Below are positions 16,685-25,479 of a stretch of DNA of 64,000 nucleotides, piece after piece. Location: assembly GCA_013286235.1 (NCBI GenBank), contig JABDGE010000006.1, positions 1 to 64,000 on the forward strand, in the 5' to 3' direction. Every line of letters starts with the position of its first letter. The first letter of the stretch is position 1. The notes under the pieces are model-generated. The model did no database searches. It had not been told where the DNA came from and saw only the letters and a program-made list of their open reading frames with translations. The DNA comes from Bacteroidota bacterium (GTDB lineage Bacteria; Bacteroidota; Bacteroidia; Sphingobacteriales; Sphingobacteriaceae). The translations under genes and the position numbers were made by a program.

Positions 16685-17047
16685 TTAGAGCCTCAAATCA
16701 ATCCAATAGTGGCTTTCGTTTGTGAGCACCAATATTAAACCGATTATGAAAAGAACGGGAACGATAATAGCCAGGGCCATATCCAGTTTTTCGAACTTTA
16801 AGTGCATAAAATAGCCCACGATGTAAAATGCTTTAAACAGCGTTAACACGATATAAATAGGGTTAGCCCAATGCGAAGCATTTCCGCCGGAGTTATAATG
16901 CGGCACAAGGTACAGCGCAATAAAAAACTCGATGCAGGTAATGCCCAAAAGGATATAGAATACTCTCCAGATGCGCTTCTTGGTCATGGTATCATGCTCG
17001 CCGTGACCGGCTTCTTCCGCATGAACGTTGGTGGTTTCTGTTGACAT
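16685..17047 (-). CDS. Cytochrome c oxidase subunit IV (prokaryotic type)
   Basis: This 120-residue protein has three membrane helices (IWRVFYILLGITCIEFFIALYLV; ANPIYIVLTLFKAFYIVGYFMHL; LAIIVPVLFIIGLILVLTN). A His/Glu-rich N-terminus (HAEEAGHGEHDTMTKK) precedes them. The pattern and size fit the small subunit IV of bacterial heme-copper oxidases (COX4_pro/CyoD-like). Its placement between subunit III and sco supports this. The subunit is thought to stabilise the complex and has no catalytic residues. It starts 20 nt after the subunit III stop. Confidence 0.83.
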   Translation of the reverse strand: MSTETTNVHAEEAGHGEHDTMTKKRIWRVFYILLGITCIEFFIALYLVPHYNSGGNASHWANPIYIVLTLFKAFYIVGYFMHLKFEKLDMALAIIVPVLFIIGLILVLTNESHYWIDLRL

Positions 17048-17067
17048 GTATGCCAGGTTTTAAAGGA

Positions 17068-17805
17068 TCAAACTAAATAAAAGAATGTAAATACAAACAC
17101 CCACACCAAATCTACAAAGTGCCAGTAAAGGCCCACTTTTTCGACCATTAAATAGCTTCCGCGTTTTTGGTAGGTTCCCGCCAGCACGTTGACCGTGATG
17201 ATGATGTTGATGATAACACCCGAAAACACGTGGAACCCGTGGAATCCTGTTATCGTAAAAAACAGGTTTGCGAACTGGTGCGACGTCATGGCCTGTTGAG
17301 CGTAGGAAGGGAGTACGTTATTGTGTGCTTGAAAAAATTCCTTCAAAACTTCCGCTGTAGGAATATGTCCCCACCAGAAACCTTCGCCATGCAAGTGAGT
17401 CCATTCAGCCGCCTGGCAGCCCAAAAACATGAGGCCGCCGAGGATGGTAAACAACATCCACATTACCACTTCTTTTTTTGCGTTGCGGTGACCGGCTTCA
17501 ACGGCCAGTACCATGGTAACGGAGCTCATGATGAGGATAAAGGTCATCATACCTACGAACACCAGGGGTGCGCCGTGTTCGATCAAACCCGGGAAAGATT
17601 GGAATACCAATGACGGTGCGGGCCAGGTTGGGGCGCTAAAGCGTAACGCACCGTAAGAGATCAGTAAGGATGAAAAGGTGAAGGCATCTGACAAGAGGAA
17701 AAACCACATCATCAATTTACCGTACTCCACGTTGAAAGGCGATCTGCCTCCCGACCATGGGGTGGATTTCACCTCATCCATTGGTTGTGTTACTGCTGTA
17801 CTCAT
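17068..17805 (-). CDS. ctaE: Cytochrome c oxidase subunit III
   Basis: This is subunit III of the aa3-type oxidase, 245 residues. It has about five to seven membrane helices and the typical motifs GGRSPFNVEYGKLMMWFFLLSDAF, AEWTHLHGEGFW and FTITGFHGFHVFSGVI. It ends YWHFVDLVWVFVFTFFYLV, which is the family signature. The subunit lies beside subunit I and is linked to stable proton pumping. It is the second of two subunit III-type genes in a row; the first (17813-18391) is shorter. Seven nucleotides separate them, so they are co-translated. Confidence 0.92.
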   Translation of the reverse strand: MSTAVTQPMDEVKSTPWSGGRSPFNVEYGKLMMWFFLLSDAFTFSSLLISYGALRFSAPTWPAPSLVFQSFPGLIEHGAPLVFVGMMTFILIMSSVTMVLAVEAGHRNAKKEVVMWMLFTILGGLMFLGCQAAEWTHLHGEGFWWGHIPTAEVLKEFFQAHNNVLPSYAQQAMTSHQFANLFFTITGFHGFHVFSGVIINIIITVNVLAGTYQKRGSYLMVEKVGLYWHFVDLVWVFVFTFFYLV

Positions 17806-17812
17806 TTGTGTT

Positions 17813-18391
17813 CTAATATTGGTTCAAAAGTAAAAAAACATAAAGATAAATCCATATAATATCGAGAAAATGCCAAAAAATAGAAGTCATTTCCATGCGA
17901 TACAGGTTTTTGACCTGCGGCGTATTTTTGTAGGTCGACCGGATGGTGCTTGCCACTACAATTAAAGCCGCAATAATGTGCAATAAGTGCATCCCGCAGA
18001 ATACATAAATAAAGGAGCGGGAGGCGTTGGGATCAACAAAATAGACGCCCATTTTGATGGCCAGCACGTACAGGCCATATAGCTGCAATATTAGGAAAGT
18101 GATGCCTAAAAGCAAGGTGATCCATAACAAACGCCGCTGATTATCGAATTGCAGCCGCTTCGCAGCGCGCGAGGCAAGGATTAAGGTAATGCTGCTAATG
18201 AACAAAACAGCCGTACTATACATAAATACTTGCGGCATGATCACATTAAGGCCGTGGCCCTTGCCCCCGCTATACACAATAAACCCGCTGGATAAGGCTG
18301 CAAAAAACATAAACGAGGTGAATATAAATATCCACATGTTGAACTTTTTGGCCCCGAGGTTAAGCCTGTCTTCCTGTTGTCCTGTTGCCAT
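17813..18391 (-). CDS. Cytochrome c oxidase subunit III-like protein (CoxP-type)
   Basis: This shorter subunit III homologue has 192 residues and five helices. Signature pieces are KKFNMWIFIFTSFMFFAALSSGFIVY, YVFCGMHLLHIIAALIVV and the ending TSIFWHFLDIIWIYLYVFLLLNQY. Paired subunit III proteins of unequal length are usual in Bacteroidetes oxidase operons. The long one probably fills the standard place and this one an accessory place, which is inference. The start overlaps the heme O synthase stop by one nucleotide. Confidence 0.87.
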   Translation of the reverse strand: MATGQQEDRLNLGAKKFNMWIFIFTSFMFFAALSSGFIVYSGGKGHGLNVIMPQVFMYSTAVLFISSITLILASRAAKRLQFDNQRRLLWITLLLGITFLILQLYGLYVLAIKMGVYFVDPNASRSFIYVFCGMHLLHIIAALIVVASTIRSTYKNTPQVKNLYRMEMTSIFWHFLDIIWIYLYVFLLLNQY

Positions 18392-19254
18392 TACTTCGCT
18401 TTCCCTATAAAATCAAACAAAAACATTAATTGTACTACCGGCAGGTAAATAAACGAGCCGTACATGAGCTTTTTTGCCGCGTCGATGTTTAAGCGGCGCA
18501 GGAGGGTAAAAGCCAGCGCCAAAAACGCCAGGCTGAATACCAATGATACCCCACCGACGTAATAACCGCCGAAATGGTAGAAGGTTGGCAAAAGGCTAAC
18601 CGGCACCAAAAGCAGTGTAAATATAAAGGTAATTATTGCACTTGTTAGGTTGCGTTTGCCGCTGGGGAGGAGGCGAAAGCCCGCTAACTTATAATCATCG
18701 TCCAGCACCCAGGCAATGGCCCAAAAATGCGGGAATTGCCAAACGAACTGGATACAGAACAAGATGACGGCAATGGCGTCGATACGCTCATGCGCGGCTA
18801 CGTAACCGATGAGCGGGGGCAGCGCTCCTGGTATTGCGCCAACGAACACCGCGATGGGCGATTTCCGTTTAAGCGGCGTATAAGCAAATGCGTATAAAAT
18901 TATGGAGAACACCGAAAGCAAACCCGTAGGGTAATTCAGGCTGCCCAACAAATAGGTACCGGAAATGCCCATAAACAGGCCCAAAACAAGTGCCTGGCCG
19001 GTGGTCATCCTGCCGGCGGGGATGGGTCGGTCCATGGTGCGGCGCATAAGACGGTCGAGGTCTTTTTCGATGATCTCGTTGAAGCAATTGGCGGCGGCTG
19101 TGACCAAAAATCCACCAATGATAAGTTTTACCCAATTTTCCCAAACAATGTGGCCGTTAACCTTGCTGCCGATGAGAAAAGATATCGAAGCCGAGAAAAC
19201 CACAAGGAAGGTGAGCCTGAGCTTAATTAGTTTTGAAAAATCAGCCCATTTCAT
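18391..19254 (-). CDS. ctaB: Protoheme IX farnesyltransferase (heme O synthase)
   Basis: This is a UbiA-type prenyltransferase of 287 residues. It adds a farnesyl group to heme B to form heme O, the precursor of heme A in this oxidase. The first Asp-rich site is NCFNEIIEKDLDRLMRRTMDRP (N-x3-D-type motif with the RTxxRP signature). The second is WVLDDDYKLAGFRLLPSG. Seven to nine membrane helices are visible. It is embedded between heme A synthase (4-nt overlap) and subunit III-like (1-nt overlap), so the heme pathway and the apoenzyme are made together. Confidence 0.94.
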   Translation of the reverse strand: MKWADFSKLIKLRLTFLVVFSASISFLIGSKVNGHIVWENWVKLIIGGFLVTAAANCFNEIIEKDLDRLMRRTMDRPIPAGRMTTGQALVLGLFMGISGTYLLGSLNYPTGLLSVFSIILYAFAYTPLKRKSPIAVFVGAIPGALPPLIGYVAAHERIDAIAVILFCIQFVWQFPHFWAIAWVLDDDYKLAGFRLLPSGKRNLTSAIITFIFTLLLVPVSLLPTFYHFGGYYVGGVSLVFSLAFLALAFTLLRRLNIDAAKKLMYGSFIYLPVVQLMFLFDFIGKAK

Positions 19255-20312
19255 CTGCGCACCTCCTGTTTCCTGGTTGAACTATATAGATTGAGCATGA
19301 GGTAAAACTGCGCGCCGAAAATGAGGCTTGCAAGCAAAATATGGGCCGCCTGCGCAAAGGGCGGCAGCGACCAATAGGAAAGCAATATGCCGGTGACAAC
19401 CTGCAGCGCAATCATCAGGAATACAAAGCTCATCACCTGCTGCTGTACGGAATGCCGGGTGAAGCCGTTTCTTACGAGGGCGAACAACACGATGTTGGCG
19501 AGCACCACCAAAATGGCGATGTCGCGGTGCTGAACAAATATGATGCCGGCATCGGCTATCCACTGTTCGCGGTAACCGCCCTGCAGGTGGGCCGATACGG
19601 CGTCGATCTTTTCGCGCACCTCCGTACCGAAAACAATTTGCGTTACTGAGATAATCAGCGCGAGCAATGTTACTACATGCGTTATGGCGCTTGTATGCAG
19701 CTTATGCTTGCCGTAAACTTTCGCCATGTGGTAAGTGCCTATCGCGATGGCTACAATTGCAAGCGCCAGTAACATATGTATGGTGACGATACCGGGTACG
19801 AGATTGGTAGAAACTACGATGGAACCCAGCCATGCCTGGAAGCCCACCAGCAAAAGATTGACCACGCATAAAAATGGGATCAGCTTATTTTCGCGGCGGT
19901 AGCTGAAGGAGAAGATTGCAGCGAACAGCAATCCAAGGCCGGTAATTTCGCCTAATACGCGGTTGATGTACTCCGTCCAGGTTTTGGCGGCGTTAAATTC
20001 TTCGGGCAGGAGGATGGATTTATCCTCGCGGATGCGGCGGGCCAGGTCGCCAAAACCAAATACATCGAGTGTTTTAGCGAATTGCTGGTTTTTGGCCACG
20101 CGGCCTGCTACGTATTTTTGTTTGTAATCCTTTGGCAGCTCGCTTACAGATGTGGGCGGAACATACCTTCCGAAGCATTTTGGCCAATCAGGGCATCCCA
20201 TCCCCGAACCCGAGCTGCGCACAACCGCGCCGGCCAGGATCAAAATAAAAAGCAAAGCTATTGTGATCAAATTAGTTTTTTGAAACCTGCTTTGTGAAGG
20301 GGATGTCTTCAT
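19251..20312 (-). CDS. ctaA: Heme A synthase (COX15/CtaA family)
   Basis: This eight-helix protein of 353 residues oxidises the C8 methyl of heme O to give heme A. The first helix is followed by the family motif RSSGSGMGCPDWPKCFGRYVPPT, with a cysteine pair in the first periplasmic loop. Heme-ligand histidines occur in helices, for example NLVPGIVTIHMLLALAIV and FVQHRDIAIL. An unusually long loop (about 45-110) separates helices 1 and 2. It overlaps ctaB by 4 nt downstream. Upstream a 152-nt gap with a 13-bp hairpin separates it from the subunit I gene, so it may be made at a lower level than the structural subunits. Confidence 0.92.
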   Translation of the reverse strand: MKTSPSQSRFQKTNLITIALLFILILAGAVVRSSGSGMGCPDWPKCFGRYVPPTSVSELPKDYKQKYVAGRVAKNQQFAKTLDVFGFGDLARRIREDKSILLPEEFNAAKTWTEYINRVLGEITGLGLLFAAIFSFSYRRENKLIPFLCVVNLLLVGFQAWLGSIVVSTNLVPGIVTIHMLLALAIVAIAIGTYHMAKVYGKHKLHTSAITHVVTLLALIISVTQIVFGTEVREKIDAVSAHLQGGYREQWIADAGIIFVQHRDIAILVVLANIVLFALVRNGFTRHSVQQQVMSFVFLMIALQVVTGILLSYWSLPPFAQAAHILLASLIFGAQFYLMLNLYSSTRKQEVRR

Positions 20313-20328
20313 TTGTGGATGTCGTCCA

Positions 20329-20461
20329 GGTCTTAAGCCTAAAGTCTTGAGTCTAAAGTCTTAAGCCGGGACTGGGCTATCACGTTGAGTTAAAAATAAA
20401 GTCCTTAGTCTCAAGCCAATTGAACAAAGCACGACTCAAGACTAAGGACTTCAGACTTTCG
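20329..20461. repeat. Word-repeat array between oxidase subunit I and heme A synthase
   Basis: The gap is filled with variants of AAGTCTTGAGTCT and AAGTCTTAAGCC. It is related to the arrays at 15791 and 61901. It includes the perfect inverted repeat listed separately. Confidence 0.7.
20399..20451 (-). terminator. 13-bp hairpin downstream of subunit I
   Basis: AAGTCCTTAGTCT (20399-20411) is perfectly complementary to AGACTAAGGACTT (20439-20451), with a 27-nt loop. It lies 13 nt past the subunit I stop. On the minus strand the stem is followed by TTATTTTTAAC, a weak T-rich stretch. It could attenuate transcription into ctaA or protect the upstream mRNA end. Confidence 0.4.
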
Positions 20462-20464
20462 GAC

Positions 20465-22351
20465 TTATTTTACTTGTTCGTTGGCTTTGTTAGTAACGGT
20501 CCATTTATTGTATTCTTCCAGCCCTTCGGGGTTATCCTCGAAGTCGTGCGGAAGGTTTGAGCTCATTGTTTGCGAGAAAGGCACGGTTTGAGGGATAAAA
20601 TCCTCGTCGGCGCCCGGCTTGCTGTAATCATACGGCCAGCGGTAAACGGTTGGTATTTCGCCAATCCAGTTACCATGGTGGTGCTCGATAGGAGCTGTCC
20701 ATTCCAGCGTGTTTGACTGCCAGGGGTTCTGTATCGTCTTTTTACCCCAGAATATGGAATAAATAAAGTTTACGATGAATGCGATCTGCGCTGCGCCGGT
20801 CATAAAGGCCGCCCATGTGATAAATACGTTCACAGATAACCAACGCGCCATCGACGGGAATTCAGTGAAGGCGTAATATCGACGCGGAACGCCATCTAAA
20901 CCCATAAAGTGCATGGGGAAGAACACGAGGTAAGCTCCGATGAAGGTTATCCAAAAGTGCAGGTATCCCAAACGCTCGTCCATCATACGACGGAACATTT
21001 TCGGGAACCAGTGGTACACACCGGCAAGCATACCGAATATAGCGGCGGAACCCATTACCAGGTGGAAGTGGGCAACCACGAAATAGGTATCGTGCAAAGT
21101 AATGTCAAGAGCGGAGTTACCCAGGAAAATACCGGTTAAACCACCAGAGATAAAAAAGGAAACCATACCGATGGCAAATAACATGCCCGGCGTGAACCGG
21201 ATGTTGCCCCGCCAAAGCGTAGCCAGCCAGTTGAACGTTTTTACAGCCGATGGTACAGCAATAATGAGCGTGGTGATCATGAACACACCGCCGAGGAAGG
21301 GGTTCATGCCGGTGACGAACATGTGGTGGCCCCATACGATGAACGACAGTACGGCGATACCGATGAGCGAGTAAACCATCGCGTGGTATCCAAAGATAGG
21401 TTTACGCGAATTTACAGCTAGCACCTCGGACGAGATACCCATTGCCGGCATGATAATGATATATACTTCGGGGTGACCGAGGAACCAGAATAAGTGTTCG
21501 AACAAGATCGGACTGCCGCCTTCAAATGGCTGAACGGTGCCGTTCAATACAATGTCTGAAAGATAAAAGCTTGTGCCAAAGCTGCGGTCGAAAATAAGGA
21601 GCACTACGCCGGCAACCAATACCGGGAACGAAAGCACACCTAAAACAGCGGTAAGGAAAAGGGCCCACACCGTTAAAGGCATTTTCCACAGGTCCATACC
21701 TTTGGTGCGCATGTTCAATACGGTACTGATGTAGTTGATACCACCCATCAGCGAGGATCCTATAAAGCAAACCATGCTGACTAACCAGAGAGTCATACCT
21801 TCAGCAGAACCAGGCATCGCCTTTGGTAAAGCTGATAGTGGCGGATATACGGTCCAGCCGCCGCTTGCGGGGCCTTTTTGTACAAAGAATGATGAAAGCA
21901 TGATGATACTGGCGGCGAGGAAAAACCAATAAGAGAGCATGTTTACAAATGGCGAGGCCATATCGCGGGCGCCCACCTGCAGCGGGATCAGCAAATTGGC
22001 GAAAGTACCGCTTAAGCCTGCAGTTAACACGAAAAATACCATGATGGTACCGTGTATGGTAACCAGCGACATATAAAAATCGGGGCTAAGACGGCCACCC
22101 GGCGCAAAACGACCCAGTAAAGTTTCCAATAGCGGGAAGGTTTTATCGGGGTAAGCTAATTGTATCCTGAACAACAGGGAAAGACACATGCCGATGAAAG
22201 CCATGGTAATACCTGTGATAAGGAATTGCTTGGCGATCATCTTATGGTCCTGGCTGAACACATAAGTATTAAGGAAAGTTGCTTTATGATGGTGTTCGTG
22301 ACCTTCTTCGTGATGTACCAACCCGTGATCGTGAACTGCTAATGTTGACAT
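20465..22351 (-). CDS. ctaD: Cytochrome c oxidase subunit I
   Basis: This is the catalytic subunit of an aa3-type heme-copper oxidase, 628 residues and at least 12 helices. Ligand motifs are complete: IHGTIMVFFVLTAG near the heme a ligand, LFWFLGHPEVYIIIMPAMG with the cross-linked CuB His-Tyr, IVWGHHMFVTGM with the CuB His pair, and LHDTYFVVAHFHLVMG with the heme a3 and heme a ligands. The YIII motif with Tyr next to HPEV marks a type A oxidase. The N-terminus is His-rich (HDHGLVHHEEGHEHHHK), which could hold metal, though this is inference. The enzyme reduces oxygen to water and pumps protons across the inner membrane. Subunit II ends 20 nt upstream. Confidence 0.96.
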   Translation of the reverse strand: MSTLAVHDHGLVHHEEGHEHHHKATFLNTYVFSQDHKMIAKQFLITGITMAFIGMCLSLLFRIQLAYPDKTFPLLETLLGRFAPGGRLSPDFYMSLVTIHGTIMVFFVLTAGLSGTFANLLIPLQVGARDMASPFVNMLSYWFFLAASIIMLSSFFVQKGPASGGWTVYPPLSALPKAMPGSAEGMTLWLVSMVCFIGSSLMGGINYISTVLNMRTKGMDLWKMPLTVWALFLTAVLGVLSFPVLVAGVVLLIFDRSFGTSFYLSDIVLNGTVQPFEGGSPILFEHLFWFLGHPEVYIIIMPAMGISSEVLAVNSRKPIFGYHAMVYSLIGIAVLSFIVWGHHMFVTGMNPFLGGVFMITTLIIAVPSAVKTFNWLATLWRGNIRFTPGMLFAIGMVSFFISGGLTGIFLGNSALDITLHDTYFVVAHFHLVMGSAAIFGMLAGVYHWFPKMFRRMMDERLGYLHFWITFIGAYLVFFPMHFMGLDGVPRRYYAFTEFPSMARWLSVNVFITWAAFMTGAAQIAFIVNFIYSIFWGKKTIQNPWQSNTLEWTAPIEHHHGNWIGEIPTVYRWPYDYSKPGADEDFIPQTVPFSQTMSSNLPHDFEDNPEGLEEYNKWTVTNKANEQVK

Positions 22352-22371
22352 AATCGCTAATCTTTGTTATA

Positions 22372-23574
22372 TTAATTGTTTAACGCTAACCTGCTTGCTG
22401 CAGCCGGAACTGATTTTTCTGAAGCCAGCTTTAATTGTTGTTTTAATTGTGGTGTTAAGTATGGTTTTTGGTGCGAGATCCAGTCCTGGTATTCGGCCTG
22501 GGATACCACCCTGACAACTTTTTGCATGTTATAGTGGATACCGCCACATATTTTGTTGCAGTAAAGCAGAAATTCAAAGTTCGGATTGTCTGTTTCCACA
22601 CGCATTTGCGCAGTAGTTATGGTTGGGGTAAACCTGAAGAATGTTGGCAATCCCGGCACGGCATTCAGCTGTACGCGGAAGTGCGGCATAAATACGCTAT
22701 GGATCACATCCTGCGCGTGGATATTTAACCTTACCGGCGTGTTAACCGGCAATACCAGCGTGTCGGCCTGCAGGTCATCTAAACTATAACGATCTTTAAA
22801 ATCGATGCCCAATACGTTCAGCGGGCTGGAGAGAGTGTAATTTACAGTTCCAAGTTTTCCATCGGGACCAGGGTAACGGAGTTCCCATTTAAACTGGTGG
22901 CCGGTAACATCGATGTTTAAGTCGCCTTTTTGCTCATCGGAGTTCATTACTTTTTGCCAGGTGAAAAATCCGAACACCACCAGCACCGTAAGCACGATGG
23001 CCGGGATAATGGTCCATAATTTTTCAATGGTATTGTTATGGGGCAAATAGTAGCCCTTGCGTTTTTCGGAACCACGGTATACAAATGCAAAGCCAAACAG
23101 TAATATTTGGGTAATAACAAAGACGATGAGCGTTAAGATGGTTGTTACGTTAAACATGGTATCGATTTCGCCGCCATGTGCCGAGGCCGCTACCGGAAGT
23201 TTCATGCTCCCCTGGACGAATATCGACCAAAATGCGCCATACATACCTGCAATAAGGAATACGAGGCAGATAATGCCCATAAAGCCGTTCCAGTTTATGC
23301 CCTTTTTACCCTGCATTTTCTGGGTAATGTCATAAACCTTTAATATCCTGCCAACAATGGCAAGGCAAACGCAGCCGACCAGGAATAACAATGTGTAATA
23401 TAATACGCCTGTCCACATTGCGCTGTTAGCCATGGAGTCGGGCGATCCGGGCGTTGTTGTGCCCTGGGCAACCGCAGTAGTAGCATCCTGTGCCATCACC
23501 GTCGTGCCAAACAGCATTAGCGCCGCCAGGAGCGGATATATTTTTTTAGATCTTATTACTTTTTTGAATGCCAT
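22372..23574 (-). CDS. ctaC: Cytochrome c oxidase subunit II (CuA)
   Basis: Subunit II takes electrons from cytochrome c. The ATG at 23574 (MAFKKVIRSKKIYPLLAALMLFG...) begins a signal sequence and gives 400 residues. The track ORF to 23838 reads back into actF and is wrong. Two extra hydrophobic segments precede the usual helical hairpin (NVTTILTLIVFVITQILLFGFAF and TIEKLWTIIPAIVLTVLVVFG). The CuA site is intact: DVIHSVFMPHFRVQ supplies one His, and CNKICGGIHYNM supplies both Cys, Glu-position backbone, His and Met. There is no fused cytochrome c domain at the C-terminus, so the donor is probably an Act cytochrome. It follows actF by 47 nt. Confidence 0.93.
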   Translation of the reverse strand: MAFKKVIRSKKIYPLLAALMLFGTTVMAQDATTAVAQGTTTPGSPDSMANSAMWTGVLYYTLLFLVGCVCLAIVGRILKVYDITQKMQGKKGINWNGFMGIICLVFLIAGMYGAFWSIFVQGSMKLPVAASAHGGEIDTMFNVTTILTLIVFVITQILLFGFAFVYRGSEKRKGYYLPHNNTIEKLWTIIPAIVLTVLVVFGFFTWQKVMNSDEQKGDLNIDVTGHQFKWELRYPGPDGKLGTVNYTLSSPLNVLGIDFKDRYSLDDLQADTLVLPVNTPVRLNIHAQDVIHSVFMPHFRVQLNAVPGLPTFFRFTPTITTAQMRVETDNPNFEFLLYCNKICGGIHYNMQKVVRVVSQAEYQDWISHQKPYLTPQLKQQLKLASEKSVPAAASRLALNN

Positions 23575-23621
23575 TTTTTTGTCGTTTGGTATTCTGCTTA
23601 TTGTTGCAAATTTAATAATTA

Positions 23622-24890
23622 TTAGATGTGGTGATGCAGGCTCTCTTCCAGGAAGGGGTGCTTCCTGGGAACAAGCGATTTGAATGTGCTCAGCGCGCTC
23701 ATGGTCGTAAACACAAACAATCCAACAAAACCTATAAATATGGTGATTTCGGGGATGCCGATCTCGGTGTACCAGGCTGATTGCGGACCAACGGCGCCCG
23801 GCATGATCATCTGCCAGTAATCCAGCCAGTGACCGCAAATCAGGATTACGCAGGCGGTTTTTAATACTTTAACCGCACGTTTTGAATCGCGCGACATCAA
23901 TACCAGTAAAGGCGTTAAGAAGTTGATGATGATGTTTAACCAGAACCATGGTTTAAACTCGGGTACCCACCGCAGGTAAAAATACGAGGCTTCATCAGGG
24001 ATGTTAGCGTACCAGGTTAACAGGAACTGCGCGAACCAGAGGTAAGTCCAGAATATCGAGAAACCGAACATTAATTGCCCGAGGTTATGCAGGTGATCTT
24101 CGGTAACCCATTGCACGTAACCGTTTTCGCGCAGGCGGATGAGCGTGTACGTAATCACGGATAGGCCCCCAACCCATAATGCTGCAAAGTTATACCAGCC
24201 GAACATGGTTGAAAACCAGTGTGCCTCCAGTGACATGATGGTATCGAAAGCAAACAGCGGCACGGTAAAGCCGAAGATAACGAGGAATATTACCGATACG
24301 TTGAAGCTCTTTTTATAGTTGAACATGCCGCCCAATGCATCTTCATTTTCGGAATACTTGATCAGCAAACGGCCGAGGATTGCGTAGGAAACCAGGTAAA
24401 AAATAATGCGGATGAGGAAGAAGGGGATATTTAAGAAACCTGATTTTTTGGTGATCACCGCATCGTAATTAACGCTTCCGGGTGTGGTTATCCCTTTTAA
24501 TGCCCATGCCTTGTACAGGTAGGGCAGTGTAGTTTGTTTACCATATTCGTTCAAGCCGGTATGGGTGATGAATAGGCCGCCGAGGATGATAGCCAGCAGG
24601 ATAGCTGCTGCGATCGGCAATGTTTTACCAAATGCCTGTGGGATCCGCAGAATGGAAGCCGACCAACCGGCCTGTGCAACATATTGCACGGCGCAAAAGA
24701 ATATGCCGCAAATACAAACACAGGTAAAGTAGTAACCCATCAATAGCAGGTTTGCAAAGGTGCGTTCGCCACCAAAAACAACAAAGCTGAATATAGCGCC
24801 AATCACGCCAACTGCTATCATGATAAGGCTCCAGCTTTTAGCTTTCCCCTGGAATTTAAATATTTCGTCGAAACTATGAGAAGTCTTCAT
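23622..24890 (-). CDS. actF: Alternative complex III subunit ActF (NrfD-like)
   Basis: This is a quinol-binding membrane subunit of alternative complex III, 422 residues with about ten helices. It belongs to the PsrC/NrfD-like superfamily and is a second, diverged partner of ActC. Recognisable stretches include FDTIMSLEAHWFSTMFGWYNFAA, FSIFWTYLWFAQFLLTWYANIPDE and WLDYWQMIMPG, which recur in ActF proteins. The complex oxidises quinol and reduces cytochrome c. The gene follows actE by 13 nt and precedes the CuA subunit, the usual Act-oxidase arrangement in Bacteroidetes. Confidence 0.9.
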   Translation of the reverse strand: MKTSHSFDEIFKFQGKAKSWSLIMIAVGVIGAIFSFVVFGGERTFANLLLMGYYFTCVCICGIFFCAVQYVAQAGWSASILRIPQAFGKTLPIAAAILLAIILGGLFITHTGLNEYGKQTTLPYLYKAWALKGITTPGSVNYDAVITKKSGFLNIPFFLIRIIFYLVSYAILGRLLIKYSENEDALGGMFNYKKSFNVSVIFLVIFGFTVPLFAFDTIMSLEAHWFSTMFGWYNFAALWVGGLSVITYTLIRLRENGYVQWVTEDHLHNLGQLMFGFSIFWTYLWFAQFLLTWYANIPDEASYFYLRWVPEFKPWFWLNIIINFLTPLLVLMSRDSKRAVKVLKTACVILICGHWLDYWQMIMPGAVGPQSAWYTEIGIPEITIFIGFVGLFVFTTMSALSTFKSLVPRKHPFLEESLHHHI

Positions 24891-24903
24891 TTAAAAAACG
24901 TGC

Positions 24904-25479
24904 TTATAAAGTTTGTAAATGGTGAACATACATGATCACTTTCCAGCGCTCAGTCGGATCAAGCTGTGAAGCATAGGACCCCATTGCATTCAACCCATAA
25001 GTAATTGTATGATAAATTTTACCGTCGGTAAGGTCTTTCATGGCGCCGCCGCGTGACGAGGTACCTTTTGAGTACGATGGGGGGGCAGGGAAGCCGTGTG
25101 CAACTACCAAACCATCGCCCTGGCCGTTAACACCATGACATGGAGAGCAGAAATGCAGGAACAATATTTTCCCTTCGGCATAATTTGCCTGGGTTTGCGG
25201 CAGCGTGGTTTTCACTTCATCGCTTGCAGCGAGGTAGCCGTCCTTGGTATTTGGATAGTCAAAACGGACAAAGCCAATCGGGGTGGTTCCGGCAGGCGGA
25301 AGCTGCGCGGTTTTGCCATCCTTAAAATTGGGGTTCTTTTGATCCGGATCGTATGCAATATGCTCATACATATTGGGGGCGTATTCCCAGCCGGTGCTGC
25401 GCTTGTCATTGCAGGACGATACGGCGATCAATGCAGTAACGGCGACAGCGATGGTTCCCAATATTTTTATCTTATTCAT
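24904..25479 (-). CDS. actE: Alternative complex III subunit ActE, monoheme cytochrome c lipoprotein
   Basis: ActE is a c-type cytochrome of about 191 residues. The ATG at 25479 (MNKIKILG...) gives a lipoprotein signal ending IAVSSC, so the protein is anchored by a lipidated Cys. The track start three codons earlier is less natural. The heme site is LFLHFCSPCHGVNGQGDG (CxxCH). The distal Met is probably in YGLNAMGSYASQL. It would pass electrons from the Act complex toward the oxidase. The start lies 8 nt inside the 3' end of actD. Confidence 0.92.
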   Translation of the reverse strand: MNKIKILGTIAVAVTALIAVSSCNDKRSTGWEYAPNMYEHIAYDPDQKNPNFKDGKTAQLPPAGTTPIGFVRFDYPNTKDGYLAASDEVKTTLPQTQANYAEGKILFLHFCSPCHGVNGQGDGLVVAHGFPAPPSYSKGTSSRGGAMKDLTDGKIYHTITYGLNAMGSYASQLDPTERWKVIMYVHHLQTL

